This document shows positions 1-11,622 of a stretch of 64,000 nucleotides of DNA, piece after piece (position 1 is the stretch's first letter; each line of letters starts with the position of its first letter). The notes under the pieces were generated by a model. That model was not told the DNA's origin, made no database searches, and saw only the letters and a program-made list of their open reading frames with translations. The translations under genes were made by a program, and so were the position numbers. The stretch covers positions 12,343,241-12,407,240 of the forward strand of contig OX422186.1 in the NCBI GenBank assembly GCA_949130485.1, in the 5' to 3' direction. The stretch comes from Agelas oroides (taxonomy: Eukaryota; Porifera; Demospongiae; Agelasida; Agelasidae).

Positions 1-3000
1 CAGGCTCATTGTAGCCTCCTCGGCTCCATTCTCCTCCTCCTCTTCTCCCTCTCCTCTCTGACTGATTTCCTGAAATCCTTTTTTGCTAATCTGCTTCTTG
101 AGCCTGTGGTAGCCGTCTTTGAAGTGAAACAAATGACCTCTCATCTTGCGCACAAAGCAGGCATACAGAAACAACCCCATAGAAACACTGGCCACAGAAA
201 TGAAAGTCAAGTAGCGAAAGTGCTCTGGGCGTGGAGCTGCGATAACAAGAACATAGCGTAACATATCCATGATTGAGTTCATGGCGTTCATGACGCCGCT
301 GACAACCCCCCTCTCCTCCTCGACCACTCTCTCCTGCACCAGCTGTGTGACAGTGAGGTCAAACATCCACAGGCCAAAGCGTGCTCCTATCACACCGATC
401 AACATTAGCACCACAGATGTGCTGACGGTAGGGGCGGTTGTGTCCTCAGTAGGTGTGCCTGTTGGTGAAGGAGTGCTGGTAGGAGGGAAGGGTACACATC
501 CACTTGGGAGGACTGGAGTGGTGCTCACATCAATGTAGCTGGCAGCAGGAGCAAGACGCTTTCTCCTGAGTCTGCCTCTTGGGCTTGGTGTTGGTAGAGG
601 CTCCGTCACAGTGGACTGTTGAGTAGGTGAGGGGAGGATGGGTAGCATTGCTGTACTCTGCAGGTAAGGACTATTACTCGTGGGTAGTGTAACTGTGCTC
701 TGCAGGTGGGAACTTACAGTGAGAGAGGGTGGTATTGGTGCGCTCTGCAGGTGGGGACTTGCAGTAACAGAGGGTGGTATTGGTGCGCTCTGGAGGTGGG
801 GACTTGCAGTAACAGGGGGTGGTATTGGTGCGCTCTGGAGGTGGGGACTTGCAGTAACAGGGGGTGGTATTGGTGCGCTCTGGAGGTGGGGACTTGCAGT
901 AACAGAGGGCGTATTTGGGGAAAGATGACCTGTGCTGAACAAAGTAGCGTGGGAATACCTAGCAGAGCTATAGGAATAATCAGAGCTACTGCTTGTGCCT
1001 GAGTAGAAGGCAGCTGTAGAGGAGATCATGTGGAGAGATGAGGTAGGACTAGTGTTAGTGTAGTGGGTGACAGTGGGTGCCAATGCACTAGCTGATGTTG
1101 GCATGATGCAGATGTTGGGTGGGATGGTCATACTACCATTCTCTTCCTGGTCATTACAACTTGCTGAGTAATAGGACTGTGCGCTGCTGGAGAATCTCTC
1201 CACGGGTACAACCACTGCAAGCACACAGGACAGGAGCATAGTCCACTGAGCAGAGATTCCAAACAAGCCAGCCCGTGTGGTGCCAACCTTCTTGCGAACA
1301 AAGGGATAGACGATTGTTCCAGTGACACCAAACACAGCCCCTATGCCCTGGGTCAAACCAATCAAGTAGTTTGGCACTCCTTGAGTGATGAAGTAAGTAG
1401 CAGTGACGCCACTGTAGCCCAAGACAGTGAGGTAGAGCGATGCCAGGGAGAAGCCAACCAGCACAATCTCCTGCTTCATATAAATCTTCCATCCATTCAG
1501 AATGGTGGCATAGGGAGACAGTAGTCTGGAACAAAACCTCCTTACCTTTCTCCACGAAGAGCTTTGGAATTTTGGCCTCTGAGGCTGTGCTTTCAGGAGG
1601 TTCTTGTCTTCAACTGTATCCTCCAAAGTGTCGTCCCCTTCTTCCTTTAACTTACTTGAAGCTGAGCTCTCTTCTTCACCCTCTACATCTTCTGAGCTAT
1701 CTCGTTCTTGCATCTCAAGAGTGACAGCAGTTTTGCGGTACTTCTTTACAGCAAGCGTTGGGATCAATCTGTACACGAGCCAGAGCAGGCTGAGCTCACC
1801 AAAGAAAGAGATCACATTCCAGCTGGCGATAATGATGGTGGTGGCAAACGGACTTGTGACAGAGAGGAGGACACCAGTCATGGTAGGAGCAAGCAGCTTG
1901 CAGAGCAGGTCGATGCGACGCATATTGGAATTCAGAGCTGCACAGGAGGAAAACATGCAGTTATACCAAATGACACCACCTCAGTAGCTGGTGAGAGGCA
2001 TATAGTGAACCCCTCTTCTCAAGGACACCGTGAATAACCCAAGGTAGCAGGCCCTCGCCCAGCATCCCGTTGCTTGCAGTATGTAACCGTACTGCAAGCA
2101 ACGGGAAGCTGGGCGGTTATGTACTGCAAGCGACGGTAAGCTGGGCGAGGGCCTGGGAACGAGGCTAAACCTAAGGTACTTGAACAAGTCAATACTATTC
2201 TTAATCAGAACATTCTTTTTGTCTATCTCGCCTGAGGGGATTCCACTGTATGGCCAGCAGCCACTCTACTTCTCCCCACCTGCCATTGTGTCTTTGTTGC
2301 CATCTGCCAATACCACCACCCAGTCCTTCTCTATGGAGATGGTGTTGGCAACTGTAGCCAGCATGGAGCCGGACCCCAGCAGAGTGACTAGCACTGTGAG
2401 ACAGGAGAATGCTACCACATTTTGGCAGACATCCCACCCCTGGCTGAACATCAGTGCAAGCGCCACTGCACTTAGAGCCACCAGACTGTTCTGGATTAGC
2501 AAACTCATCCAGGCAACTGATGTGAATGTGCGGTGTGTGTGTGTGGTGTGTGTGTGTGTGGTGTGTGGTGTGTGTGTGTGTATGTGTGTGTGTGTGTGTG
2601 CATGTGTGCATGTGTGTGTGTGTGTATAGCAGAGGTGATTTTGAGCTGGTCTAAGAGAGCGAGCGGTGAATGACCCACCTCTCATTCTAGGAGTAGTGTC
2701 TACCCAGTCTCCTACTACCGTGCCAAACACGCCGACAAACAACTGCACACTGAAGCCATAGACAGCGGGTATGAGGAGGGAGCCTGGGTAGAGGAAGGCC
2801 AGGAAGATGGAGACAGCAAAACCCCACATACGATCTCCCTATGGAGGGAGGACATGGGGGGCATGGTCAACAACCCAGAGGGACCTAATCATGCCAGATT
2901 TGTACATGCTCCAGCATGGCTAGTTGGTTACAAATGTCACACACCCATGCAGAGAGAATGTGGCTGGTGTACAGAATGCCCACTACTAGTGTGGACCTGC

Positions 3001-3100
3001 CAGTACTCAGCACATCCTGACCATCGTGCAGCGACAGCTTCGGAAAGAGAACACCTAAAAAGGAGGACACACAACCATTCAAATTAAGAAAGTTGATCAT
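1..3100 (-). CDS. SLC40A1: Ferroportin-like iron exporter, C-terminus cut by window edge
   Basis: Multipass plasma-membrane protein that exports ferrous iron. Exons on the minus strand are 2945-3100, 2679-2838, 2280-2516 and 1-1937; they join in phase with GT-AG borders. Conserved pieces appear in the family order: GDRMW opening exon 2, RVAWMSLLIQN, MRRIDLLCKLLAP, a PNYLIGLTQG helix and FDLTVTQLVQE near the end. The last exon is unusually long and unbroken and codes for the cytosolic loop, the second helix bundle and a long Ser/Thr/Pro-rich extracellular loop with a 15-residue repeat. The reading frame is still open at base 1, after an acidic tail. The start is taken as the ATG at 3100; a strong acceptor (cctttttag) at about 3070 means an upstream first exon is possible. 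Family assignment is firm; the exact N-terminus is not. Confidence 0.9.
690..910 (-). repeat. Coding 45-bp tandem repeat in the ferroportin extracellular loop
   Basis: About five head-to-tail copies of a 45-bp unit lie inside the last ferroportin exon. On the minus strand each unit codes for the 15-residue motif VTASPHLQSAPIPPP or a variant. The length keeps the frame, so copy-number change would lengthen or shorten the loop between the transmembrane helices. Confidence 0.85.
2045..2167. mobile_element. Inverted-repeat MITE, TAGYCTCG family, in a ferroportin intron
   Basis: The element lies in the intron between exons 1-1937 and 2280-2516. Its right end reads GGGAACGAGGCTA; the left end is a shortened version (TAGCAGGCCC). 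Internal arms around CCTCGCCCAGC pair with each other. The flanks AACCCAAGG (2036-2044) and AACCTAAGG (2168-2176) are an 8/9 match, read as a 9-bp target duplication. Same family as 3661-3735, 29527-29838 and 57490-57552. Confidence 0.7.
2535..2625. repeat. (TG)n microsatellite in ferroportin intron
   Basis: Imperfect TG/TGTGG dinucleotide run between the coding exons that end at 2516 and begin at 2679. On the transcribed strand it is a CA run just upstream of the 3' splice site at 2517-2518. Confidence 0.9.
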
Positions 3101-3660
3101 CTATTTGGATGTGAGCATAGCGGCGAGGGTTTGTAGCAAGCACCAATGTTGCATCATATGCACCTATCAATTGTATGCCCGCCTCCCCCCCTCATGGGGA
3201 ATGGAGGGGAGATTTTCTTCATTTCGCTGCAAAATGTGGCCCTGGTGGTGGGGCGTTTGTCTACACCAGTTTTTTTATAAATGAATTAAAATATATGGAT
3301 ATCTACCTCATGGTGTTTAGTTCTTTGTGTGAAAAGCTCTGTGGTCTGTACTGTACGTGTAAACAATGGCTATCTTCATTTTGCATGCATGCGTTAACCT
3401 GGGGGGATTTGCAATGAAAATTTGCCCCCGAGGGTGCGAAATGATCGCTCGGGTCTGGCCACGTGGTCTGGTTCTACTCTGCATCAATCGCCCTTACCCC
3501 ATAATCCTATCCACCATTTCCGACTGGACTTCTCGGCTCCGCCAGCCTCTCTTTCCTCCTGCCTATCCCCTTCATCCTCCCCGTCTCCCTCGCTAGCAAC
3601 AGAGGCAGCCTCTTTCCCGTCCATTAGAAAAGGGGGCAGGGTTTTGATGCGCCCTAGGCT

Positions 3661-3735
3661 TAGTCTCGGAACCAGACCCTCGAAAAATCGAAAAGGAGGG
3701 TCTTTCGATTTTTCGAGGGTCTGGTTCCGAGACTA
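3661..3735. mobile_element. 75-bp near-perfect palindromic MITE with 9-bp target duplication
   Basis: The element begins TAGTCTCGGAACCAGACC and ends with its reverse complement; arms of about 33 bp enclose a short spacer. It is flanked on both sides by CCCTAGGCT (3652-3660 and 3736-3744), a clean 9-bp target-site duplication of the kind Mutator-like elements make. It sits 60 bp upstream of the nucleotidyltransferase start codon, so it lies in the promoter or 5' leader. Confidence 0.8.
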
Positions 3736-3796
3736 CCCTAGGCTGCCGGCGCCGCTACCGCGTGCGTATGCTGCGGCTTTGTTCGGCCATAAATTG

Positions 3797-5510
3797 ATGA
3801 AGGTGCTTTTGCTAGGAGCAGGCTACGGCACGAGGCTTGCTCGTGACCTGGCAGCTAATGGAGAGTATCCCGCCCTGGTGGGCGTAGCCAAGCCCCTTCT
3901 TCCCATCGGTGGCAAGCCTCTAGTTTCCCACTGGATGGATATTTTGTTGGCTTGCCCTGAGACTGCGGAAGAGGTGTATGTTGTGGTGAGGAGTTCATAT
4001 GCTATAGCCACGAGAGTGCTCGATTAACCATGCAATAACAACACAGGAGTTGATATTACATTGACATTTTTAAGCATAGCAAATTAGGTGTGCTTCATGC
4101 AAACCTTGACACAGACACACACATGTACCCATATTGAAGATGTACTTGTGTGTTGAACATTTTTTCTATCATTCCCAATACCAGGTGAATGCCTCCAACT
4201 ATGACCAATTCAAGCACTGGGTGGCACACTTTCCCCAGGTGAAACTAGTCAACGATGGTTCAACGTGCAATGACAATCGACTTGGAGCTGTGGCATGTAT
4301 CGAGCTAGCAGTCTCCACTTTCAACATTACCGATGATCTCCTTGTTATTGCTGGGTAAGTGAAGTGTGTGGTTGCTGTATTTTCAGTTGTAAATATTTCT
4401 TGCATACTCATACGTACAACCAATAGTGACACACTGTTTTATGAGGACTTCAAGCTGCCAGAGTTCATTGCTGCCTTCTATCACTCCCCGTGCAAAGCTA
4501 CTGGTGGTGCTCTGGTGGCCTCCTACAACTGCAAAGATGAAGGTGGCACTGGGAGCAATACAGCTAGCTAGCCAAGATTCTGTATGCAAAGACATATTCT
4601 ACAGTCATGCATCTTTTCCAACTAGAAGTGGTTGAGAAGTAGTCACTTATATGTTGCCAGTTGAACTGTTTGTGATTGGCAGAACTTCTACTTGATTGCT
4701 TGATTGTTCTGAAGTTCTTGGTCTTTTCATTTGCAGTGGTTTCAAAAGTCAATTGGCATCCATGCTGTCTTCTTGATCTGTTGATTTTTGCAGTTCTGAG
4801 GTCACCTTGATCCCCTGGTTGGCTCTTAAAAGAGATGTTGATCACTTGATTCTTAGTTGCAAATGCTTCAACAGGGAACACATAAGTGACTACCCCCTTG
4901 AATGAAGTCCTCTGGAGATATGTTTCTTACACTGTTTTAACACAGAAAGAGAGCTTGTCTAACTTTGTTACATCATTTGTTCCATGCAGAGACCAGGAAG
5001 CTGGGAATTATGGAGGTGGATGACTCTGGGAAAATCCTTGAGTTTGTTGAGAAGCCATCTCCTGATGCAACACAGTCACGCAGAGCAGTAAGTGTGTAAC
5101 AGACACACAAGCAAATAACAATTTAACAATTTTAGCAACTTTTTGCAGTGTCCTTGTTTCTACATGTTCTCTGGGGGAGCACTGCCTCTTCTGAAACAGT
5201 TCCTAGAAGAAAGACAAGTAGGTCTCAATGTTTTCATGGCAAAAAAATATTACTACTTAGTCTCTGAACCTGTATTTGAATGTTCCAGGATGCTCCTCTG
5301 CAGCAGAAAGATGCAACTGGCAATTTCATCAAGTACTTGTCTTCCCTGTGAGTTATCTCATGATTATGACACACCATGCAGTGATTCTGTCTGTTCTTAC
5401 GTCACAGGAGACCTGTGTACACTAAAGAAATTTCTGGAAGATTTGATGTTGGTGGACTGCAGTCATATTTAGACTGCTGTGAACATTTTAGACCACAAAG
5501 ATTAACATAA
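3797..5510 (+). CDS. Sugar-nucleotide nucleotidyltransferase (NTP_transferase fold), seven exons
   Basis: Predicted cytosolic enzyme that joins a nucleoside triphosphate to a sugar phosphate. Exons 3797-3985, 4185-4354, 4427-4542, 4990-5087, 5149-5217, 5289-5347 and 5408-5510 all join in phase and give 267 residues. The N-terminal Rossmann-like signature is clear: GAGYGTRL followed by AKPLLPIGGKPLV. The metal-binding aspartate is in IAGDTLF, and EFVEKPS is the usual mid-protein sugar-site strand. Length and motifs fit short bacterial-type glucose-1-phosphate nucleotidyltransferases better than animal GMPPA/GMPPB, which carry a C-terminal left-handed beta helix; none is present here. The donor sugar and nucleotide cannot be told from sequence. 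Genuine introns show it is a host gene. Confidence 0.85.
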
Positions 5511-5580
5511 CGTGACAGTGTGTAACATACCTTACTGTTTCTGAAGCAAACTGAGTAAACTTTGGGAATGGTCAGTCAAT

Positions 5581-5604
5581 GTGGGGGGGGGGGGGGGGGG
5601 GGGG
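5581..5604 (+). repeat. Poly-G run
   Basis: Run of about 24 guanines in the 230-bp interval between the nucleotidyltransferase stop and the ACAD-like start. Such runs are prone to length errors in assembly. Confidence 0.9.
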
Positions 5605-5740
5605 TGATCTACTAACTTGGCTATGAGGGAATAAATTGCAACTCATGGGCAGACCTAGCCCCACTTCACTTGCAGAAGTTCGAGAGGTGTCTCTTGTGGC
5701 TTCCGCTGCATGCTGAGCCACGCCCTTTCTTCTGCTGGCG

Positions 5741-7869
5741 ATGGAGCCAAGGACAAGGATGGAGCTGATCAATGTGCCCGATCGTCTGCACATCGACGCA
5801 GAGTGTCTGAGGTCCTACTTGGTTACCAGCCTTTCCGGGTTCCATTGTTCCCCCGGGGAGCTTAGCGTGCACCAGTTCAAGTGAGTTAGCTTGCCAGGCG
5901 ATGAAAATCGAATTCCATGAACCAGGAACCAATAGTGAAATGTACAATGCACTTAGAAATGAGAAGTTTATGATCCTTGAAGCAAGTGATTGCGGGCGTA
6001 CTTTTACAACAGTAGCTGTTTGGATGCTGTTTCTGCAGACATGGACAGTCCAACCCGACCTACCACCTCCAAACTTCGTCTGGGCAAGAGTATGTGCTGA
6101 GAAAGAGACCCCCTGGGCAGCTACTGCCCGGGGCACATAGGGTGAGGAGTGTGTGTTAGGTGATTTTTCCAACTTGCACTGCAGGTCCGGTTTGCCAACT
6201 GAGCTCTTAGCTGTCTCTGCTGACATCTGATTTCTCCTCCCCTCATCCCCTTCATACCTGTAGGTGGACCGGGAATACCGTATTCTCTCTGCTCTCCATA
6301 AGGTTCACTTTCCCGTTCCAAAGCCCCTCCTCTTCTGCAAGGACAGCAGTGTGATTGGCACGGACTTCTACCTCATGGAGTGTGTCAAGGTCACTCCCCT
6401 CCCTTCCTTTCTCCCTCGCTCCCTCCACCCCCCCCCCCTTCCTTCCCCCGCTCACTCTCCTCCCTCCTTCCCCCGCTCACTCTCCTCCCCTTGCTCCGCT
6501 CACTCTCCTCCTCCTTCCCCCGCTCACTCTCCTCCCTCCATTTCCCTTTCCTTTTTCTCAGGGAAGGATATTTCGTGACATCACTCTGCCTAACTGCTCC
6601 CCCTCTGAGCGTCATGCTATCTATGTTGCCATGGTAATGATCCTGGCGCAGCTGCACTCTGTTGACTGGCGAGCAGTGGGTTTGGAAAGTTTTGGTAGAC
6701 AAGGTGACTACAGCAAGCGACAGGTTTGTGGCTACATGTGCAGAGAGAGAGAGAGAGGGAGAGAGAGAGAGAGGGAGGAGGGAGGGAGGGAGGGAGGGAG
6801 GGAGGGAGGGAGGGAGGGAGGGAGGGAGGGAGGGAGGGAGGGAGGGAGGGAGGGAGGGAGGGAGGGAGGGAGGGAGGGGGAGAGAGAGAGAGGGAGGGAG
6901 GGAGGGAGGGAGGGAGGGAGAGAGGGAGGGAGGGAGGGAGGGAGGGAGGGAGGGAGGGAGGGAGGGAGGGAGGGAGGGAGGGAGGGAGGGAGGGAGAGAG
7001 GGAGAGAGGGAGGGAGGGAGGGAGGGAGGGAGGGAGGGAGGGAGAGGGAGGGAGGGAGGAAGGGAGGGGGGAGGGAGGGAGGGAGGGAAACAATACTTCA
7101 GTCACAAAGAATCTGGACTATGAGGAACATTATAACATCCTTCCACTATGTATTTAGTTATCAGGTCTTAGTTGCCCCTAGGTCCAGAGCATAATCCTGT
7201 GCCATGTAATAGCTCAACATGTATTGACAGGTCTGGCAACCTAGGCCTCCTGGTGTATTGACAGGTCTGGCAACCTAGGCCTCCTGGTGTTTTGACAGGT
7301 CTGGCAACCTAGGCCTCCTGGTGTTTTGACAGGTCTGGCAACCTAGGCCTCCTGGTGTATTGACAGGTCTGGTAACCTAGGCCTCCTGCTGTTTTGTACT
7401 CTCGTACATACAATAAAAGGAGATGTTTTCAAAAAAAAAGAGAGGAGAGGGAATTGAAGGAGAGAGTTGAAGGCAATGGCTTTTATAATTAGGTTGGAGG
7501 TCATGAAACAAACGACTTTAAAGCGCTGCCGCATGTCTGCTAGTTTCTGCAAGGAAAGGAAACCCATAAACAGTGAACTCACAGCTGTCACCAGGCCAGA
7601 CTTGCAGTGGACAAGTTAGGTGTTTATGGTCTCTCTCCGGCTGTGATACCATTTTATTTACGAGTTTTATGGTCTATCCACTTCTCTTGCTGATCAGAAG
7701 TTGGGTTGGGTGGTAGGCTTGTATTTCTCTTGTCTGTTGCTCTGCAGGTGTCTCTGTGGTCAAACAACTATCTGAAGGCAGCCTCAGGTGACCCTCTCCC
7801 TGAGATGCAGCGGCTGATGGACTGGCTCCCTCATCACACCCCCCATAGCAACCTACAGAGTGAGGCGCG

Positions 7870-7954
<85 letters not shown>

Positions 7955-8374
7955 CTCATAATTATGTTGTGGAAATATAGTATTGTAGCCAAGATTGGTA
8001 TACTGTGGTGTACTGTGATGTACTGTGGTGTACTGTGGTGTATTATGGTATACTGTGATGTACTGTGGTATACTGTGGTGTACTGTGATGTACTGTGGTG
8101 TACTGTGGTGTATTGTGGTATACTGTGATGTACTGTGGTATACTGTGATGTACTGTGATATACTGTGGTATACATGGTTCACTGTTTCCACTGGCCTGTT
8201 GTACAGGTATTGTCCATGGAGACTTCAGAATCGACAATCTCATCTTCCACCCAACGGAGCCTCGTGTACTAGCCGTGCTAGACTGGGAGTTGTCCACCCT
8301 CGGCCACCCCCTTGCAGATGTTGCGTTTCTTGCCATCTTCTCTCTCATTGGTCCAGCATCAATGATGATGACGG
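5741..8374 (+). CDS. ACAD10/11-like protein, N-terminal phosphotransferase domain only
   Basis: The visible part is the aminoglycoside-phosphotransferase-like domain that precedes the acyl-CoA dehydrogenase domain in ACAD11 and ACAD10, which take part in oxidation of 4-hydroxy fatty acids. Exons 5741-5880, 6039-6141, 6264-6389, 6562-6723, 7748-7859 and 8207-8374 join in phase. Motifs: [17 protein letters not shown], the Brenner-type catalytic loop VHGDFRIDN and the metal-binding aspartate in VLDWELS. After a likely donor at 8375 no further exon follows: the 36-bp satellite, bacterial sequence and the scaffold gap take over. The dehydrogenase half is therefore missing from this assembly rather than shown to be lost from the gene. 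Confidence 0.88.
6741..7088 (+). repeat. (GA)n/(GGGA)n microsatellite in ACAD-like intron
   Basis: About 350 bp of GA and GGGA repeats just after the donor at 6724. No stop codon occurs in several frames, which creates long spurious reading frames on both strands. Confidence 0.95.
7218..7390 (+). repeat. 34-bp tandem repeat, five copies, ACAD-like intron
   Basis: Five copies of a unit containing TTGACAGGTCTGGCAACC and TAGGCCTCCTG, in the same intron as the GGGA array. Confidence 0.9.
7869..7950 (+). repeat. (CA)n microsatellite
   Basis: About 80 bp of CA dinucleotides in the ACAD-like intron between the exon ending at 7859 and the exon starting at 8207. Confidence 0.95.
7998..8173 (+). repeat. 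10-bp tandem repeat TACTGTGGTR
   Basis: About 17 copies of a 10-bp unit (TACTGTGGTG with GTGATG and GTGGTA variants), ending about 30 bp before the acceptor at 8201-8206. Confidence 0.9.
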
Positions 8375-8396
8375 GTGGGCAATAGCTCATGTACTG

Positions 8397-10905
8397 TATC
8401 CTACACCATATAGTCTCATCCCCAGACCCTCAGTGAGACCACCATATAGTCTCATCCCCAGACCACCAGTGAGACCACCATATAGTCTCATCCCCAGACC
8501 CTCAGTGAGACCACACTGTAGTCTCATCCCCAGACCACCAGTGAGACCACACTGTAGTCTCATCCCCAGACCCTCAGTGAGACCACTCTCATCCCCAGAC
8601 CCTCAGTGAGACCACACTGTAGTCTCATCCCCAGACCCTCGGTGAGACCACACTGTAGTCTCATCCCCAGACCACCAGTGAGACCACACTGTAGTCTCAT
8701 CCCCAGACCCTCAGTGAGACCACACTGTAGTCTCATCCCCAGACCCTCAGTGAGACCACTCTCATCCCAGACCCTCAGTGAGACCACACTGTAGTCTCAT
8801 CCCCAGACCCTCAGTGAGACCACACTGTAGTCTCATCCCCAGACCACCAGTGAGACCACACTGTAGTCTCATCCCCAGACCCTCGGTGAGACCACACTGT
8901 AGTCTCATCCCCAGACCCTCGGTGAGACCACACTGTAGTCTCATCCCCAGACCCTCGGTGAGACCACACTGTAGTCTCATCCCCAGACCCTCGGTGAGAC
9001 CACACTGTAGTCTCATCCCCAGACCCTCGGTGAGACCACACTGTAGTCTCATCCCCAGACCCTCGGTGAGACCACACTGTAGTCTCATCCCCAGACCCTC
9101 GGTGAGACCACACTGTAGTCTCATCCCCAGACCCTCGGTGAGACCACACTGTAGTCTCATCCCCAGACCCTCAGTGAGACCACACTGTAGTCTCATCCCC
9201 AGACCCTCAGTGAGACCACACTGTAGTCTCATCCCCAGACCCTCAGTGAGACCACTCTCATCCCCAGACCCTCGGTGAGACCACACTGTAGTCTCATCCC
9301 CAGACCCTCGGTGAGACCACACTGTAGTCTCATCCCCAGACCCTCGGTGAGACCACACTGTAGTCTCATCCCCAGACCCTCGGTGAGACCACACTGTAGT
9401 CTCATCCCCAGACCCTCGGTGAGACCACACTGTAGTCTCATCCCCAGACCCTCGGTGAGACCACACTGTAGTCTCATCCCCAGACCCTCAGTGAGACCAC
9501 ACTGTAGTCTCATCCCCAGACCCTCGGTGAGACCACACTGTAGTCTCATCCCCAGACCCTCAGTGAGACCACACTGTAGTCTCATCCCCAGACCCTCGGT
9601 GAGACCACACTGTAGTCTCATCCCCAGACCCTCGGTGAGACCACACTGTAGTCTCATCCCCAGACCCTCGGTGAGACCACACTGTAGTCTCATCCCCAGA
9701 CCCTCGGTGAGACCACACTGTAGTCTCATCCCCAGACCCTCGGTGAGACCACACTGTAGTCTCATCCCCAGACCCTCGGTGAGACCACACTGTAGTCTCA
9801 TCCCCAGACCCTCGGTGAGACCACACTGTAGTCTCATCCCCAGACCCTCAGTGAGACCACACTGTAGTCTCATCCCCAGACCCTCAGTGAGACCACACTG
9901 TAGTCTCATCCCCAGACCCTCAGCCTCAGTGAGACCACCATATAGTCTCATCCCCAGACCCTCAGCCTCGGTGAGACCACACTGTAGTCTCATCCCCAGA
10001 CCCTCAGTGAGACCACACTGTAGTCTCATCCCCAGACCCTCGGTGAGACCACACTGTAGTCTCATCCCCAGACCCTCGGTGAGACCACACTGTAGTCTCA
10101 TCCCCAGACCCTCGGTGAGACCACACTGTAGTCTCATCCCCAGACCCTCGGTGAGACCACACTGTAGTCTCATCCCCAGACCCTCAGTGAGACCACACTG
10201 TAGTCTCATCCCCAGACCCTCGGTGAGACCACACTGTAGTCATCCCCAGACCCTCAGTGAGACCACACTGTAGTCTCATCCCCAGACCCTCGGTGAGACC
10301 ACACTGTAGTCTCATCCCCAGACCCTCGGTGAGACCACCATATAGTCTCATCCCCAGACCCTCAGCTTCAGTGAGACCACACTGTAGTCTCATCCCCAGA
10401 CCCTCAGCTTCAGTGAGACCACACTGTAGTCTCATCCCCAGACCCTCGGTGAGACCACACTGTAGTCTCATCCCCAGACCCTCGGTGAGACCACACTGTA
10501 GTCTCATCCCCAGACCCTCGGTGAGACCACACTGTAGTCTCATCCCCAGACCCTCGGTGAGACCACACTGTAGTCTCATCCCCAGACCCTCGGTGAGACC
10601 ACACTGTAGTCTCATCCCCAGACCCTCGGTGAGACCACACTGTAGTCTCATCCCCAGACCACCAGTGAGACCACACTGTAGTCTCATCCCCAGACCCTCG
10701 GTGAGACCACACTGTAGTCTCATCCCCAGACCACCAGTGAGACCACACTGTAGTCTCATCCCCAGACCCTCGGTGAGACCACACTGTAGTCTCATCCCCA
10801 GACCCTCGGTGAGACCACACTGTAGTCTCATCCCCAGACCCTCGGTGAGACCACACTGTAGTCTCATCCCCAGACCCTCGGTGAGACCACACTGTAGTCT
10901 CATCT
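8397..10905 (+). repeat. 36-bp satellite array, about 70 copies
   Basis: Uniform head-to-tail array; two units run GTCTCATCCCCAGACCCT then CGGTGAGACCACACTGTA. Variants include CACCAGTGAGA, ATATA for CTGTA, and a few units with a 6-bp insertion or a deletion. The 36-bp period is divisible by three and lacks stops, so reading frames stay open on both strands. TGAGAC and GTCTCA in each unit are inverted and could pair. There are no unique spacers, so this is not a CRISPR array. The array starts about 20 bp after the last recognisable ACAD-like exon and ends at the bacterial junction. Confidence 0.95.
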
Positions 10906-10959
10906 ATGCCATAGAGCATCGATGAAGGGTACAGCCGTTCGGCCGCGGCGGCCGATTCC

Positions 10960-11622
10960 ATGACCCGGGCCATGACGGCGGCCGATTTCGACCAGGCGCT
11001 TTCCGAGCTGACCGCCTCGGACCCCGCGCTCGGCCGGATCGCCGATACGCTCGGCCCGCCGCCCCGCCGGCGGCGCGATCAGGGGTTCGCGACCGTCGTC
11101 CTGCTCATCCTGGAGCAGCAGGTCTCTCTCGCCTCGGCCGAGGCGACTTTCGCCCGGCTCGCCGAGGCGGCCGGCGGCGTCGAGCCCGCGCGCGTGCTGG
11201 CGCTTGGCGAGGACGCTCTGCGCCGCGCCGGGCTGTCGCGCCAGAAGGCCGGCTACGTCCTGGGCTTGGCCGACGCGGTGGCGACCGGGGCGCTCGATTT
11301 CCGCCGCATCGCGCGGGCCGACGATGAGAACGCCCGCGCGGCGCTGGTCGCGCTCAAGGGGATCGGCGCCTGGACGGCGGACATCTACCTGTTGAGCGCG
11401 CTGCAACGGCCGGACGTCTGGCCGGCGCGCGACCTCGCGCTGCAAATCGCCGCCCAGGAGGTCAAGGCGCTCGACGTCCGGCCCGACGCGCCCGCCCTCA
11501 CCGCGATCGGCGAGGCGTGGCGGCCCTGGCGGTCGGTTGCCGCGCGACTGCTGTGGCACTATTACCGCGACGCCCGGCGCCCGGGCCGCGCGAACCGGAC
11601 CGACGCCACGGAGGCGCGATGA
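10960..11622 (+). CDS. Bacterial DNA-3-methyladenine glycosylase (AlkA-type, HhH-GPD); foreign sequence
   Basis: Base-excision repair enzyme that removes alkylated purines. The 220-residue frame has the helix-hairpin-helix LKGIGAWTADIYLL followed by the GPD region, with the catalytic aspartate in PARDLALQ. The protein is intronless, very GC-rich, and full of Arg and Ala, unlike all flanking DNA. Its TGA overlaps the next gene's ATG by four bases (ATGA), a typical bacterial operon junction. The start is taken at 10960; 10972 is also possible. Composition and gene style suggest an alphaproteobacterium-like source. I read it as symbiont or contaminant sequence joined to host satellite at about 10906, not as a host gene. 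Confidence 0.88.
   Translation: MTRAMTAADFDQALSELTASDPALGRIADTLGPPPRRRRDQGFATVVLLILEQQVSLASAEATFARLAEAAGGVEPARVLALGEDALRRAGLSRQKAGYVLGLADAVATGALDFRRIARADDENARAALVALKGIGAWTADIYLLSALQRPDVWPARDLALQIAAQEVKALDVRPDAPALTAIGEAWRPWRSVAARLLWHYYRDARRPGRANRTDATEAR

Noticed and set aside
6355-7194. Arg/Glu/Gly repeat protein
   Set aside because: Translation of GA/GGGA microsatellite in an intron.
8397-10905. CRISPR array
   Set aside because: The 36-bp period is right for a CRISPR repeat, but units abut with no unique spacers, there are no cas genes, and the surrounding DNA is eukaryotic.
8762-10925. Long repeat-protein genes read from the satellite on both strands
   Set aside because: A 36-bp stop-free period leaves frames open on both strands; no independent start, splice or composition signal supports translation.
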